Shown piece by piece: positions 26,778-36,005 of a DNA stretch of 64,000 nucleotides. Position numbers and translations under genes: made by a program. Positions within the stretch are counted from its first letter, which is position 1. Each line of letters opens with the position of its first letter. Source of the DNA: Kineobactrum salinum (GTDB taxonomy: Bacteria; Pseudomonadota; Gammaproteobacteria; Pseudomonadales; Halieaceae); the NCBI RefSeq assembly GCF_010669285.1, contig NZ_CP048711.1, forward strand, positions 2,480,001 to 2,544,000, written 5' to 3'. The notes below the pieces were generated by a model. The model ran no database searches. It had not been told where the DNA came from and saw only the letters and a program-made list of their open reading frames with translations.

Positions 26778-26957
26778 TGGCACTTGCTTAAGGGTGTTGG
26801 GACTTCGTAGCCCGGTCGACATCCTGGGAGGGGGCTTTCGAGACACGCCGTGAATCCGTCCATGGAGGCTCGGATGCGACATCCATGTCGCATACGGTCT
26901 CGAAAGCCCCCTCCCAGGACGCCGACCTACCTCCGGAGCGAGCTAAAGCGCGTGCCA
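26778..26957. repeat. Family A structured intergenic repeat, copy 4
   Basis: About 180 bp between TGGCACTTGC at the left and its degenerate complement at the right (26952-26957). Internal arms end in TTTCGAGAC/GTCTCGAAA. The hairpin TGCGAC-ATCCAT-GTCGCA is at 26875-26892. It occupies practically the whole convergent gap between the acyltransferase stop (26771) and the kinase stop (26964). Confidence 0.85.
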
Positions 26958-26963
26958 TTTCTT

Positions 26964-27950
26964 CTATAGCAGGCTTAACGGCTCCTCCCGCAGCGCGTAC
27001 AGCTGCTCCCGCAGCGCCAGCACATGGTCGCCCCAGTAGCGCTCGGTGTTGAACCAGGTAAAGCTGCGGGGAAAGGCCGGATCCTGCCAGCGCCGGGCCA
27101 GCCAGGCAGCGTAGTTGACCAGTCGCAGTGTGCGCAGCGGCTCTATCCAGCGCAGCTGCCGCGGCTGGAAGTCGAAGAACTCGTTGTAGCCCTCCACCAT
27201 TTCCGACAACTGCAGCTGGCGTTCGTGGCGTTCGCCGCTCAGGCACATCCACAGGTCCTGGATCGCCGGCGCCATGCAGCAGTCGTCCAGGTCCACGAAG
27301 TGGGCGCAGTCGTCGCGCCACAGGATGTTGCCGACATGGCAGTCGCCGTGCACCCGGATCAGGTCGTCTTCGCCCACCTTACCGTAACTGTCATTGACCA
27401 GCGTCAGCAGCTCCAGCGTGATGCTGTCGTAGGCTGCCTGCAGCTCGCGGGGAATAAAATTCGCCAGCAGGAACTCCCGGTTCCCGGTCAGCATGTCGTC
27501 GACATTGAGGGTGGGGCGGTGCTCGAAGCGCGCGCTGGCGCCCACGCCGTGGATGCGGCCCAGCGTTCGCCCCAGCACCAGCAGGCTGTCCATGTTGTCC
27601 AGCTCGGGGGGATAGCCGCCGCGGCGTGGAAACAGCGCAAACCGGAAACCTTCGAAATGGTGCAGAGTGTGACCGTCCGCATCCACCAGCGGGGCCACCA
27701 CGGAGATTTCCGCGTCCTGCAGTTCCAGGCTGAAACTGTGCTCCTCCAGGATCTGGGCATCGCTCCAGCGGCCCGGGCGATAGAATTTGGCGATCAGCGG
27801 CGTGGCGTCCTCGATGCCCACCTGGTAGACCCGGTTCTCATAGCTGTTCAGCGCCAGCAGCCGGGCATCGCAGGGGTAACCCGCGGATTCCACTGCGTCG
27901 ATAACGCGGTCCGGTGTGAGGCGATCGTAGGGATGTTCACTGGGATTCAT
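26964..27950 (-). CDS. srkA: Stress response kinase A (YihE/RdoA-type Ser/Thr kinase)
   Basis: Cytoplasmic aminoglycoside-phosphotransferase-fold protein kinase, 328 residues. LLALNSYENRVYQVG corresponds to the nucleotide loop and IAKFYRPGRWS carries the ATP-binding Lys. The catalytic loop is RVHGDCHVGNILW and the metal-binding motif HFVDLDDCCMAPAIQDLWM. ATG 27950 overlaps the modC stop by four bases (ATGA), so it is translated with the molybdate transporter operon. E. coli srkA sits instead with dsbA. The modCBA-srkA coupling is a local arrangement. Confidence 0.92.
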   Translation of the reverse strand: MNPSEHPYDRLTPDRVIDAVESAGYPCDARLLALNSYENRVYQVGIEDATPLIAKFYRPGRWSDAQILEEHSFSLELQDAEISVVAPLVDADGHTLHHFEGFRFALFPRRGGYPPELDNMDSLLVLGRTLGRIHGVGASARFEHRPTLNVDDMLTGNREFLLANFIPRELQAAYDSITLELLTLVNDSYGKVGEDDLIRVHGDCHVGNILWRDDCAHFVDLDDCCMAPAIQDLWMCLSGERHERQLQLSEMVEGYNEFFDFQPRQLRWIEPLRTLRLVNYAAWLARRWQDPAFPRSFTWFNTERYWGDHVLALREQLYALREEPLSLL

Positions 27951-29032
27951 GTATGGCTCTCCGATAGCAGGGCGGCGCTCTTGATCTGGGCGTAGAGCGG
28001 CTCCCCCGGGCGCAGGCCCAGGGTGGACGCGGACCTGCGGGTGATACGGGCAAGCAGGAATTGCTGGCCGAAGGCCAGGCGCAGCACCATCTGGGCGCTG
28101 CCGGTCTCCTGCATCTGCTGCAGCGTGACGGGCAGGATGTTGAGAATGCTGCTGTGGGCGGGACGCTCCCGGCAGACGCTGATATCCCGCGCCGGGATAC
28201 GAATCCGGCGCCACTCCCCCACTGCCGCGGGCAGATGATTGACCAGCAGCGGCTGGCCCTCGACTTCCAGCTCGGTCAGGCCGTATTCCAGATCATGGTG
28301 ACGAACCTGCCCCAGCAGCAGCGCAGCGGCCTGGGGCTCCTGGGCCAGCGCCAGATCCACGCGGCCGCACAGCTCAAGCAAGGGGCCGCTGGCCTCGACC
28401 TGGCCGGCTCGCAACAGCAGCAGGTGTTCGGCAAGCTGGCTCAGCTCGGCGATATCGTGGCTGACGTAGAGCATGGGCAATTGCAGTTCGCGCTGCAGCC
28501 GCTGCAGGCACAACAGGCACTGCTGGCGGGCACCGGCGTCGAGGTTGGCCAGCGGTTCATCCAGCAGCAGCAGCCGCGGGGCGCGCAGGATCGCACGGGC
28601 GATGGCCACCCGCTGCCGCTGACCGGCGGACAGGGTGTCAGGTGCGCGTTCCAGCAAGTCCTCCAGGGCCAGCCAGCTGGCCACCTGGGAAAGCGGCGGC
28701 ACCGAGCCATCGACTGCGCGCCGCGCCGCGTAGCGTAAATTGCCCTCGACGCTGAGGTGAGGGAACAGGCGCGCATCCTGGAACACGAAGCCGATATCCC
28801 GCTGCCAGGGCTGCAGGAACGTCCCCGCCTGCTGCCAGCTGTGGTGGCCGAAGCGCACCACGCTGTCGTCCTCACCCCGGCGCAGGCCGGCGATGCAGTG
28901 CAGCAAGGTGGTCTTGCCACTGCCGCTGGGACCGTAGATACCGGTGACGCCGATCCCGGGAAGACGGCAATTTACCTGCAACAGGAAGCCGTCGGCGCCG
29001 CGCAAGCGCAGGTCCAGAGTTAGCGAGCTCAT
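27947..29032 (-). CDS. modC: Molybdate ABC transporter ATP-binding protein ModC
   Basis: ATPase of the molybdate importer; 361 residues. Walker A is GPSGSGKTTLLHCIAG, the Q-loop FVFQDARLFPHLSV, the signature LSAGQRQRVAIARAIL, Walker B LLLLDEPLANLD and the H-loop YVSHD. The C-terminal third is a TOBE (molybdate-binding) domain beginning near residue 285. The ATG at 29032 overlaps modB by four bases. An upstream extension of the frame into modB is rejected. Confidence 0.95.
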   Translation of the reverse strand: MSSLTLDLRLRGADGFLLQVNCRLPGIGVTGIYGPSGSGKTTLLHCIAGLRRGEDDSVVRFGHHSWQQAGTFLQPWQRDIGFVFQDARLFPHLSVEGNLRYAARRAVDGSVPPLSQVASWLALEDLLERAPDTLSAGQRQRVAIARAILRAPRLLLLDEPLANLDAGARQQCLLCLQRLQRELQLPMLYVSHDIAELSQLAEHLLLLRAGQVEASGPLLELCGRVDLALAQEPQAAALLLGQVRHHDLEYGLTELEVEGQPLLVNHLPAAVGEWRRIRIPARDISVCRERPAHSSILNILPVTLQQMQETGSAQMVLRLAFGQQFLLARITRRSASTLGLRPGEPLYAQIKSAALLSESHT

Positions 29033-29712
29033 GGCGTGACCCGGGAGCCGCGGCGATCGCTGCGGTACAACAGGAACAGCAGCGCCAGCGAGAACAGGAC
29101 CAGTCCTCCCGCCAACCTGTGGGCCTCGGCAAACTGTAGGGTCTCCACATAGTCGTACAGGGCCACCGACAATACCCGGGTCTCGCCGGGTATGTTGCCG
29201 CCGATCATCAGGATCACGCCGAACTCGCCCACGGTGTGGGCGAAGCCCAGGCTGGCGGCAATCAGGAAACTGCGCCGGGTGAGTGGCAGCACCACCGAGC
29301 GGAACTGGTCGGCGGGGCTGGCACCGAGTGTAGCGGCGGCCTGCAGTAGTTCCCCGGGGACCCGGGAAAATGCGGTCTGCAGTGGTTGCACGACAAAGGG
29401 CAGCGAATAGATCACCGAGCCGATCACCAGGGCGCTGAAACTGAAGGCCAGCTGGCTGCCTGTCAACTGCTGCCACAGACTGCCCAGTGCGCTATCGGGT
29501 GCCAGCAATAACAGCAGGTAGAAGCCCAGTACCGTGGGGGGCAGAATCAGTGGCATGGCCACCAGGGCTTCCAGCAGTGCCGGTACCGTGCCGCGGCGAC
29601 GCGACAGCCACCAGGCCAGCGGCGTGCCCAGCAGCAGCAACAGCAGTGTGGTCACCCCCGCCAGCATCACTGTCAGCAGGATCGCATCGAGTTCCGCCGG
29701 GGTCAGGAGCAC
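29029..29712 (-). CDS. modB: Molybdate ABC transporter permease ModB
   Basis: Inner-membrane permease of 227 residues with about five to six hydrophobic segments (LLTVMLAGVTTLLLLLLGTPLAWWL onwards). It has the EAA-type loop ELLQAAATLGASPADQFRSVVLP that contacts ModC, and the conserved FAHTVGEFGVILMIGGNIPGET. It overlaps modA by ten bases and modC by four. Confidence 0.95.
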   Translation of the reverse strand: MLLTPAELDAILLTVMLAGVTTLLLLLLGTPLAWWLSRRRGTVPALLEALVAMPLILPPTVLGFYLLLLLAPDSALGSLWQQLTGSQLAFSFSALVIGSVIYSLPFVVQPLQTAFSRVPGELLQAAATLGASPADQFRSVVLPLTRRSFLIAASLGFAHTVGEFGVILMIGGNIPGETRVLSVALYDYVETLQFAEAHRLAGGLVLFSLALLFLLYRSDRRGSRVTP

Positions 29713-30407
29713 GGGTCGTAACCTGCCCGCCGGATACCGGTGCCGGCCTCGGGGCCCTGCAACCAGGCCAGCAGGGCACGGGCGGCGGCCAGATCGGCGC
29801 CGCGCTGCAGCAGTATGCCCTGCTGTTCTATCGGTTCGTGCCAGCGCGCCGGGATCAGTAGACCATCGGGGGCGAGTGAGCGAGGCAGCAGTGCAAGGTC
29901 CACGCTGCCGCTGTGCCAGAACTGGAGGGCTTGCAGGACGTTGCTGCCCAGCACGCGCTTGCGTGCCGCGCCCGAGGCGAAGTCAGGCCGCGCCAGCACC
30001 TGTTCCGCAGCCCGACCGTAGGGCGCCAGCGCCGGATTGCCGATCGCGATACTGTGGGCGTGGTCTTGCAGTTGTGCGAGTTCGCCACCCACCAGCACCA
30101 GCCGCCCCCTGGCATAGCAAAAGAGAGTGTCCGCGACGCCTTCGCCACTGGCAGCCAGCGCGGCCGGCGCGACGTTGTCGGCCGCCAGCAGCAGATGAAA
30201 GGGTGCGCCGTGGCGGATCTGGTTATGCAGCATTCCGGTGGAGGCGCTGCTGAGCTCCACCTGGACCTGATGCGTGGCTGTGAAGGCAGGCAGCAGCTGT
30301 TCTTCCATCGCCGCACGGAAATTGGCGGCCACGGCCACCCGCAGTACGGTTTCGGCGGCCTGCAGCGGGGCACAACAGATGAACAGAAACAGGCACAGTA
30401 GACGCAC
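29703..30407 (-). CDS. modA: Molybdate ABC transporter substrate-binding protein ModA
   Basis: Periplasmic oxyanion-binding protein, about 234 residues. The preferred start is GTG 30407 with AAGGG seven bases upstream, giving the signal peptide MRLLCLFLFICCAPLQAA. The open frame extends ten codons further. Mature protein: VAVAANFRAAMEEQLLPAFTA, SSASTGMLHNQI and HLLLAADN follow the ModA pattern, with tetrahedral-anion-binding Ser/Thr residues. First gene of modABC-srkA; no Mo-box or modE is visible nearby. Confidence 0.93.
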   Translation of the reverse strand: MRLLCLFLFICCAPLQAAETVLRVAVAANFRAAMEEQLLPAFTATHQVQVELSSASTGMLHNQIRHGAPFHLLLAADNVAPAALAASGEGVADTLFCYARGRLVLVGGELAQLQDHAHSIAIGNPALAPYGRAAEQVLARPDFASGAARKRVLGSNVLQALQFWHSGSVDLALLPRSLAPDGLLIPARWHEPIEQQGILLQRGADLAAARALLAWLQGPEAGTGIRRAGYDPCS

Positions 30408-30441
30408 GGCAGACCCTTGGTGACAGACGGCTGCCATTGTA

Positions 30442-31167
30442 TCAGCCCGCGGGGGCTGGTGTGCGCGCTACGCACCACAGCTGGACCTCCTCCGCTCCCG
30501 CCCGCTTCAATGCCGCCGCCAGGGTGTTGGCGGTGGCCCCGGTGGTCATCACATCGTCGATCAGCGCGATACGCAGGCCGCTCGCATCGAAGCGCACGCC
30601 AAAGGCTGCATCCAGGTTGTGGTCGCGGGCTCGGGCGCCAAGCCTGGCCTGGGCTGGCGTGTAGCGGTGGCGAGCCAGCCGGTCGCCGCGCAGCGGTGTT
30701 GTCGCCAGCGTCGCGTTGCGGTCCTGCAATGCCTGCCCCAGCGCGGTGGCCTGGTTGAAGCCCCGCCACAACAGCCGCCGCCAGTGCAGTGGCACCGGCA
30801 GCAGCAGATCCCGGTCCGCCGGCGGGCTGACCCGGTCCAGCCACAGCTGGGCGAACAGCGCGGCCAGGCGCTGTTCGCGATGGAACTTCCAGCGCTGGAT
30901 CAGCCAGGCGATATTGGGCTCGTAGATCAGTGGCGCGATGGCCCGATCCAGTGCTGGCGGATGCTGCAGGCATTGGCCGCAGACCCGCTGCCCGGCTCCC
31001 GGCGCCAGTGGCAGCGCACAACGATGACAGCAGTGGCTGTTGCATTGCAGCGCGGTGCGACAGTGGTCGCACAGTGGCAGCGGCTGATGACTGCGCAGCT
31101 TGCACAGCAGGCAGTACTGGGGAAACAGGCCCTCCAGACAGGCGTTGAAGAATCCACTGTCAACCAC
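30442..31167 (-). CDS. comF: ComF family phosphoribosyltransferase-like protein
   Basis: 241 residues. The N-terminal zinc-ribbon cysteines are in CLLCKLRSHQPLPLCDHC and CHRCALPLAPGAGQRVCGQC. The C-terminal type I PRTase fold has IALIDDVMTTGATANTL as the PRPP loop. ComF proteins are needed for DNA uptake in competent bacteria and here would fit with type IV pili. The GTG start at 31167 with AAGGAAGG just upstream lies inside the BirA-type operator of the divergent bio operon. Confidence 0.9.
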   Translation of the reverse strand: MVDSGFFNACLEGLFPQYCLLCKLRSHQPLPLCDHCRTALQCNSHCCHRCALPLAPGAGQRVCGQCLQHPPALDRAIAPLIYEPNIAWLIQRWKFHREQRLAALFAQLWLDRVSPPADRDLLLPVPLHWRRLLWRGFNQATALGQALQDRNATLATTPLRGDRLARHRYTPAQARLGARARDHNLDAAFGVRFDASGLRIALIDDVMTTGATANTLAAALKRAGAEEVQLWCVARTPAPAG

Positions 31168-31189
31168 AATGCCTTCCTTTGGTTGACAG
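31157..31189. promoter_or_regulatory. BirA-type biotin operator
   Basis: Perfect inverted repeat CTGTCAACC (31157-31165), 15-base spacer, GGTTGACAG (31181-31189). This matches the known proteobacterial BirA operator pattern TTGTAAACC-N14-16-GGTTTACAA closely. It lies 54 bases before bioB and overlaps the comF start codon, so biotin-loaded BirA would repress bioB and could also block comF. Confidence 0.85.
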
Positions 31190-31243
31190 CATTTTCCGGT
31201 AGCTTATCATGGCCGGCCTGACTTCTTGGCCCGAGATAACACC

Positions 31244-32290
31244 ATGACCGCTGCTAACCCTGATATTCGTCACGACTGGTCCCGCGGGGAAATCGAGGCG
31301 CTGTTCGACCTCCCGTTCAATGATCTGCTGTTTCGCGCCCACACTCTGCACCGTCGCTATTTTGACCCGAATCAGGTGCAGGTGAGCACACTGCTTTCCA
31401 TCAAAACCGGCGCCTGTCCTGAAGACTGCGCCTATTGTCCGCAAAGCAACCGCTACGATACCGGTCTGGAAACCGAAAAGCTGATGGCAGTGGACAAGGT
31501 ACTGGAGCAGGCACGGGCTGCCAGGGCCAGTGGTGCCACCCGCTTCTGCATGGGTGCCGCCTGGCGCTCGCCCAAGGCGCGGGACATGCCCTACGTGGTG
31601 GCCATGGTCAAGGGCGTGCGGGAACTGGGCCTGGAGAGCTGCATGACCCTGGGGATGCTGACCGGGGCCCAGGCCCGGGAGCTGGGTGAGGCGGGACTGG
31701 ACTACTACAACCACAACCTGGACACCTCGCCGGAATACTACGGCGAGGTCATCACCACCCGCAGCTACCAGGACCGGCTGGATACGCTCGGTCATGTGCG
31801 CGAGGCCGGTATGAAGATCTGCAGTGGCGGCATCGTCGGTATGGGCGAGACCCAGCGCGATCGCGCCGGCCTGTTGCAGCAACTCGCAAACCTGCCGGAG
31901 CACCCCGAAAGCGTACCGATCAACATGCTGGTGCGGGTGGAGGGCACTCCGCTGGCGGCCGAGCAGGACCTGGATCCGTTTGATTTTATCCGTACCATAG
32001 CCGTCGCCCGCATCCTGCTGCCGGCCTCGCATGTGCGGCTGTCGGCCGGTCGTGAGGAGATGAATGAACAGATGCACGCGCTGGCCTATTTCGCCGGCGC
32101 CAATTCCATCTTCTACGGCGAGAAGCTGCTGACCACGCCCAATCCGCAGGCGAACGAGGACATGGCCCTGTTCGGCCGGCTGGGGATCCGGCCGGAGCAG
32201 CGCGAACTGGAGCGCCCCCCGGAGACGCCCTCCCCGGATTTCTACGACGCCACCCGCAGCAGCACACCGGCGCCGCAGACTGCCCACTAG
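31244..32290 (+). CDS. bioB: Biotin synthase
   Basis: Radical SAM enzyme inserting sulfur into dethiobiotin; 348 residues. The CxxxCxxC cluster motif is [49 protein letters not shown] and GGIVGMGET are typical, and the [2Fe-2S] arginine lies in [14 protein letters not shown] 31244 ([12 protein letters not shown]) is preferred to a TTG six codons upstream. First gene of bioB-bioF-bioHC-bioD; bioA is absent here. Confidence 0.97.
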   Translation: MTAANPDIRHDWSRGEIEALFDLPFNDLLFRAHTLHRRYFDPNQVQVSTLLSIKTGACPEDCAYCPQSNRYDTGLETEKLMAVDKVLEQARAARASGATRFCMGAAWRSPKARDMPYVVAMVKGVRELGLESCMTLGMLTGAQARELGEAGLDYYNHNLDTSPEYYGEVITTRSYQDRLDTLGHVREAGMKICSGGIVGMGETQRDRAGLLQQLANLPEHPESVPINMLVRVEGTPLAAEQDLDPFDFIRTIAVARILLPASHVRLSAGREEMNEQMHALAYFAGANSIFYGEKLLTTPNPQANEDMALFGRLGIRPEQRELERPPETPSPDFYDATRSSTPAPQTAH

Positions 32291-32312
32291 AGTCTGCCCC
32301 GCGAAGCGCTTT

Positions 32313-32335
32313 GGGCAGGTCTTCGCGACCTGCCC
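32313..32335. other. Perfect hairpin in the bioB-bioF spacer
   Basis: GGGCAGGTC (32313-32321), loop TTCGC, GACCTGCCC (32327-32335). It is a nine-base GC-rich stem with no T-run behind it, so it is more likely an mRNA processing or stabilising structure than a terminator. Confidence 0.6.
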
Positions 32336-32377
32336 TGGACCGCCTGGCAGGCCCTGATACGGCAAAAGAGAGATGAG

Positions 32378-33562
32378 ATGACACCAGGTCAGCCAGTGGA
32401 CCTTTTCCGGCAACGCCTGGGCGCGGTGCTGGACCAGCGCCGTGCCACAGGCCTGTACCGCCAGTGCCTGACCCTGGAGTCTGCTCAGGGCCCGCTGATA
32501 CAGCTGGCCGGGCGCGAGTACCTGAACTTTTGCAGCAATGACTATCTCGGGCTGGCTGCCCACCCGCGGGTGGTGGAGAGCCTGTGCCGGGCAGCCCGGC
32601 GCTATGGCGTCGGCAGCGGGGCCTCGCACCTGGTCTGTGGTCACAGCGCCCCGCACCGGGAGCTGGAGCAGGCGTTGGCGGAATTCACCGGCCGCCAGCG
32701 GGCGCTGTTGTTTTCCAGTGGCTACGCGGCCAATACCGGCGTGCTGCAGGCGCTGTTGCAGCCCGGTGACACGGTCTTGCAGGACCGGCTTAACCACGCC
32801 TCCCTGTTGGACGGTGGCCTGCACAGTGGCGCCCGCTTCCGACGTTTTCCGCACAATGACTGCGACGCGCTGGCCCGCAGGCTGGCGCAGGCGCCCGGGC
32901 CTGCGCTGGTGGCGGTGGACGGCGTATTCAGCATGGATGGCGACAGCGCGCCGCTGGTGGAGCTGGCCCGGGTCTGCCGACAGCGGCCGGCCTGGCTGAT
33001 GGTGGACGACGCCCACGGCTTCGGCGTGCTGGGGCCGACCGGCGCCGGCAGTGTCGAGGCTGCCGGTCTCGGCGAGCCCGAGGTGCCGGTACTGATGGCG
33101 ACCCTGGGCAAGGCTCTGGGTACCGCCGGTGCTTTTATCGCTGGCAGCGAACTGTTGGTCGAAGCGCTGATCCAGAGCACCCGCAACTACATCTATACCA
33201 CCGCGATGCCGCCGGCAGTGGCGGCGGCCAGCCTGACCGCGCTGACCCTGCTGCGCGAGGAGGCCTGGCGCCGCGACCACCTGGCGGCGCTGATCGGCCA
33301 GTTCCGGCGCGGCGCCGAGGCACTGCAACTGCCGCTGATGGACTCCGGCAGCGCGATCCAGCCGCTGCTGGTCGGGGATGCGCGGGCCGCGGTCGGGATC
33401 AGCGAGGCGCTGCGGCAACGCGGCATCCTGGTCAGCGCGATTCGCCCGCCCACTGTACCTGCGGATACTTCGCGCCTGCGCATCACTCTCAGCGCCGCCC
33501 ATACGCCGGCGCAGCTGGAGCAACTGCTGCAGACGCTGGCGGACTGCTGGCCCCATGCCTGA
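32378..33562 (+). CDS. bioF: 8-amino-7-oxononanoate synthase
   Basis: PLP enzyme condensing pimeloyl-ACP and L-alanine; 394 residues. [46 protein letters not shown] and [16 protein letters not shown] are family blocks. The PLP lysine is in [26 protein letters not shown] marks the C-terminal domain. bioHC starts eight bases before its end. Confidence 0.97.
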   Translation: MTPGQPVDLFRQRLGAVLDQRRATGLYRQCLTLESAQGPLIQLAGREYLNFCSNDYLGLAAHPRVVESLCRAARRYGVGSGASHLVCGHSAPHRELEQALAEFTGRQRALLFSSGYAANTGVLQALLQPGDTVLQDRLNHASLLDGGLHSGARFRRFPHNDCDALARRLAQAPGPALVAVDGVFSMDGDSAPLVELARVCRQRPAWLMVDDAHGFGVLGPTGAGSVEAAGLGEPEVPVLMATLGKALGTAGAFIAGSELLVEALIQSTRNYIYTTAMPPAVAAASLTALTLLREEAWRRDHLAALIGQFRRGAEALQLPLMDSGSAIQPLLVGDARAAVGISEALRQRGILVSAIRPPTVPADTSRLRITLSAAHTPAQLEQLLQTLADCWPHA

Positions 33563-35141
33563 AGCGGTGACCGGCGTCGAGTATCTGCCCGCCTCCGGCA
33601 TCGCCCGGCAGGAATTGCTGTTGCTGCATGGCTGGGGCAGCGAACGCGAGGTTTGGCGCCCGCTGCTGGCCGGCCTGCGCGACTGGGCCAATGTCACGCT
33701 GGTCGACTGGCAACCACCGGCCGGGGCACTGGAGGACGCGCTGGCCGAACTGGTGGCGGAGATTCTGGCGGTGGCGCCCCCGCGTCCGATCTGCCTGGGC
33801 TGGTCGCTGGGCGGGCAGGTGGCCACGGCGCTGGCTGCGGCGGCGCCCGGGCGGGTAGCGGGGCTGGTGACGCTGGCCAGCAATCCCCATTTCTGCGCCG
33901 GGCCACACTGGCCCGGCCTGCCGGCGGACAGCTTGCAGGCATTCCGCGATACGCTGCAGGCTCGGCCGGCCCAGGCCCGGCGCCGTTTTGACGGGCTGCA
34001 GGCCAGCGGCGCCGGCAATCCACGCGCCCTGCTGCGGCAGTTGGCCGGTCTCGGCGGCCAACACAGCGGCGCCAGCCTGGCACGGGGCCTGGACTGGCTG
34101 GCACGGCTGGATACGCGGTCGCAGCTGGCGCGGCTGGATATGCCGCAGTTGCACCTGCTAGTTGACGCCGATGCACTGTTGCCAACAGCGTTGCAGCCGG
34201 CGCTGACCAGCCTGCTGGCCGACAACGCCGAGGCAGAAGTGCAGAGCCTGGGTCCCGGCTGTCATGCGGCGCCGCTGGACATCGCGCCGACGATAGCGCG
34301 AGCGCTGCGGCAGTTTGTCGATGCCAGGCTGCCGCGGCGGGCGACGGTCACCGCGGCCAGCCCGGTCGCCAAGCGCGATATCGCCGCCTCGTTCAGCCGC
34401 GCCGCACAGCGCTATGACAGCGTCGCGGCGCTGCAGCGCGATGTGGGCGAGCGTCTGCTGACCCTGCTGGATCGTGAGTCCCGGGACCCCGACACGGTGC
34501 TGGATCTGGGTTGCGGCACCGGCTATTGCCAGCCACGCCTGCAGGCCCGCTTCCCCGCCGCGCGCTATCTGGGCATGGATATCGCCGCGGGCATGCTGGA
34601 GTACGCCCGCAGCCGGCATCCCGGCGCCGCCAACTGGGCAGTCGGGGATGCCGAAGCGCTGCCGCTGGCCGCGGCCAGCCAGACGCTGGTCTACAGCAGC
34701 CTGGCCTTCCAGTGGTGCTACCGCCCCGAGCTGCTGTTTGCGGAACTGTCCCGGGTGCTGCGGCCGGGCGGGCTGTGCCTGTTCACTTCGCTGGGCCCGG
34801 CGACACTGCGGGAGTTGCGCGCTGCCTGGGCCGCGGTGGATGCGGGCCAGCACGTCAACAGCTTCATGCCCGGGGAGGCCCTGCAGCAGGCGGTGGAACG
34901 CCTGCCCGGTGTGCGCCTGGCCTGGCATACCGAGCGCGTGGTGATGCGCTACCCGCGGGTCGGCGACCTGCTGGCTGAACTGAAGACCCTGGGCGCGCAC
35001 AACATGAACAGCGGCCGCTCCGGCGGGCTCACCAGCCGCCGGCAACTGGCGGGCATGGTGCAGGCCTACGAGCAGTATCGCGAACCGGCCGGACTGCCGG
35101 CCACCTACGAAGTCATTTTTGGACGCCTGGAGAAACAGTGA
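33555..35141 (+). CDS. bioHC: Bifunctional pimeloyl-ACP methyl ester esterase / malonyl-ACP methyltransferase (BioHC fusion)
   Basis: One 528-residue protein joining the enzymes that cap and uncap the pimeloyl moiety. Residues about 1-260 are a BioH-type alpha/beta hydrolase: [16 protein letters not shown], nucleophile motif GWSLGG, acid in VDADALLP and His in PGCHAAP. Residues about 275-528 are Bio[26 protein letters not shown] motif [24 protein letters not shown] and [12 protein letters not shown]. Such BioHC fusions are known from Saccharophagus and Teredinibacter. ATG 33555 overlaps bioF; the longer open frame from 33378 is shadow. The bioD GTG overlaps its stop. Confidence 0.95.
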   Translation: MPEAVTGVEYLPASGIARQELLLLHGWGSEREVWRPLLAGLRDWANVTLVDWQPPAGALEDALAELVAEILAVAPPRPICLGWSLGGQVATALAAAAPGRVAGLVTLASNPHFCAGPHWPGLPADSLQAFRDTLQARPAQARRRFDGLQASGAGNPRALLRQLAGLGGQHSGASLARGLDWLARLDTRSQLARLDMPQLHLLVDADALLPTALQPALTSLLADNAEAEVQSLGPGCHAAPLDIAPTIARALRQFVDARLPRRATVTAASPVAKRDIAASFSRAAQRYDSVAALQRDVGERLLTLLDRESRDPDTVLDLGCGTGYCQPRLQARFPAARYLGMDIAAGMLEYARSRHPGAANWAVGDAEALPLAAASQTLVYSSLAFQWCYRPELLFAELSRVLRPGGLCLFTSLGPATLRELRAAWAAVDAGQHVNSFMPGEALQQAVERLPGVRLAWHTERVVMRYPRVGDLLAELKTLGAHNMNSGRSGGLTSRRQLAGMVQAYEQYREPAGLPATYEVIFGRLEKQ

Positions 35142-35815
35142 GCAAAGCATTCTTTGTGACCGGAACCGATACCGAGGTCGGCAAGACCGCGATCAGTTGC
35201 GCGCTGCTGCACGCGGCCCGGGCGCGGGGTCTCAGTACGGCAGCCTGCAAGCCAGTGGCGGCGGGCTGCGACGAGCGCGGCCACAACGAAGACGCGCTGG
35301 CGCTGCAGGCCGCGATGTCGCTGGATCTGCCCTATGAACAGGTCAACCCCGTGGCGCTGGGGCCGGCGATCGCCCCCCACATCGCCGCCCATCAGGCCGG
35401 ACGCCAGTTGCGGGCCGCCTCGCTGGCCGGCTACTGCCGCGGTGTGATCAGTGTCGGCGCCGACTTCGTGCTGATCGAGGGTGCCGGCGGCTGGCGGGTG
35501 CCGCTGGGGCCCCGGGAAACCCTGGCTGACGTGGCCATCGCGCTGGGCACTCCGGTCATTCTGGTGGTGGCGATGCGGCTGGGCTGTATCAGCCACGCGC
35601 TGCTCACGGCCGAGGCGATCCGGGCCGACGGCCTGCAACTGGCCGGCTGGGTGGCCAACCAGGCGGGTCCCACGGAGATGGCCTGCCACCGCGAGAACCT
35701 GGATGCCCTGCGCCAGCGCATGCCGGCCCCGCTGCTGGGTGAGGTTCCCCATCTCCTTCCCTATGGTCCTGATGAGGCCGCACAACATATTGATATTTCT
35801 GGTCTTTTATTGTAA
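35138..35815 (+). CDS. bioD: Dethiobiotin synthetase
   Basis: ATP-dependent closure of the ureido ring; 225 residues. P-loop GTDTEVGKTAISCALL, ACKPVAAGC and IEGAGGWRVPL are diagnostic. The start is GTG 35138, overlapping the bioHC stop by four bases. Last gene of the bio operon. Confidence 0.96.
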   Translation: MSKAFFVTGTDTEVGKTAISCALLHAARARGLSTAACKPVAAGCDERGHNEDALALQAAMSLDLPYEQVNPVALGPAIAPHIAAHQAGRQLRAASLAGYCRGVISVGADFVLIEGAGGWRVPLGPRETLADVAIALGTPVILVVAMRLGCISHALLTAEAIRADGLQLAGWVANQAGPTEMACHRENLDALRQRMPAPLLGEVPHLLPYGPDEAAQHIDISGLLL

Positions 35816-35933
35816 GTAATCGCTTACTATTTATTCCGGCAGTCGCCGAGGTCAGCTTCCCTTTCTGTTCCCATCAGGTTGGTAATAGACCCTCTCATCA
35901 GCAGCGGGGCATCGCAAATAACGCAAAAGCCGA

Positions 35934-35961
35934 TTGACTTTGGCCGATATTTGAGCAGAAT
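35934..35961 (+). promoter_or_regulatory. Candidate promoter for the acyl-CoA dehydrogenase
   Basis: TTGACT (35934-35939), 16-base spacer, CAGAAT (35956-35961), 45 bases before the ATG at 36006, in the 190-bp gap after bioD. Confidence 0.35.
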
Positions 35962-36005
35962 GTGAACAGCGAAAACATGCTGCCTCCCCATTGAGGAACA
36001 CCACC

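Noticed and set aside
31160-34225. A 1021-residue open frame antisense to the biotin operon
   Set aside because: Low-complexity Gln/Ala/Arg composition typical of GC-rich shadow frames; bioB, bioF and bioHC on the other strand are unmistakable.
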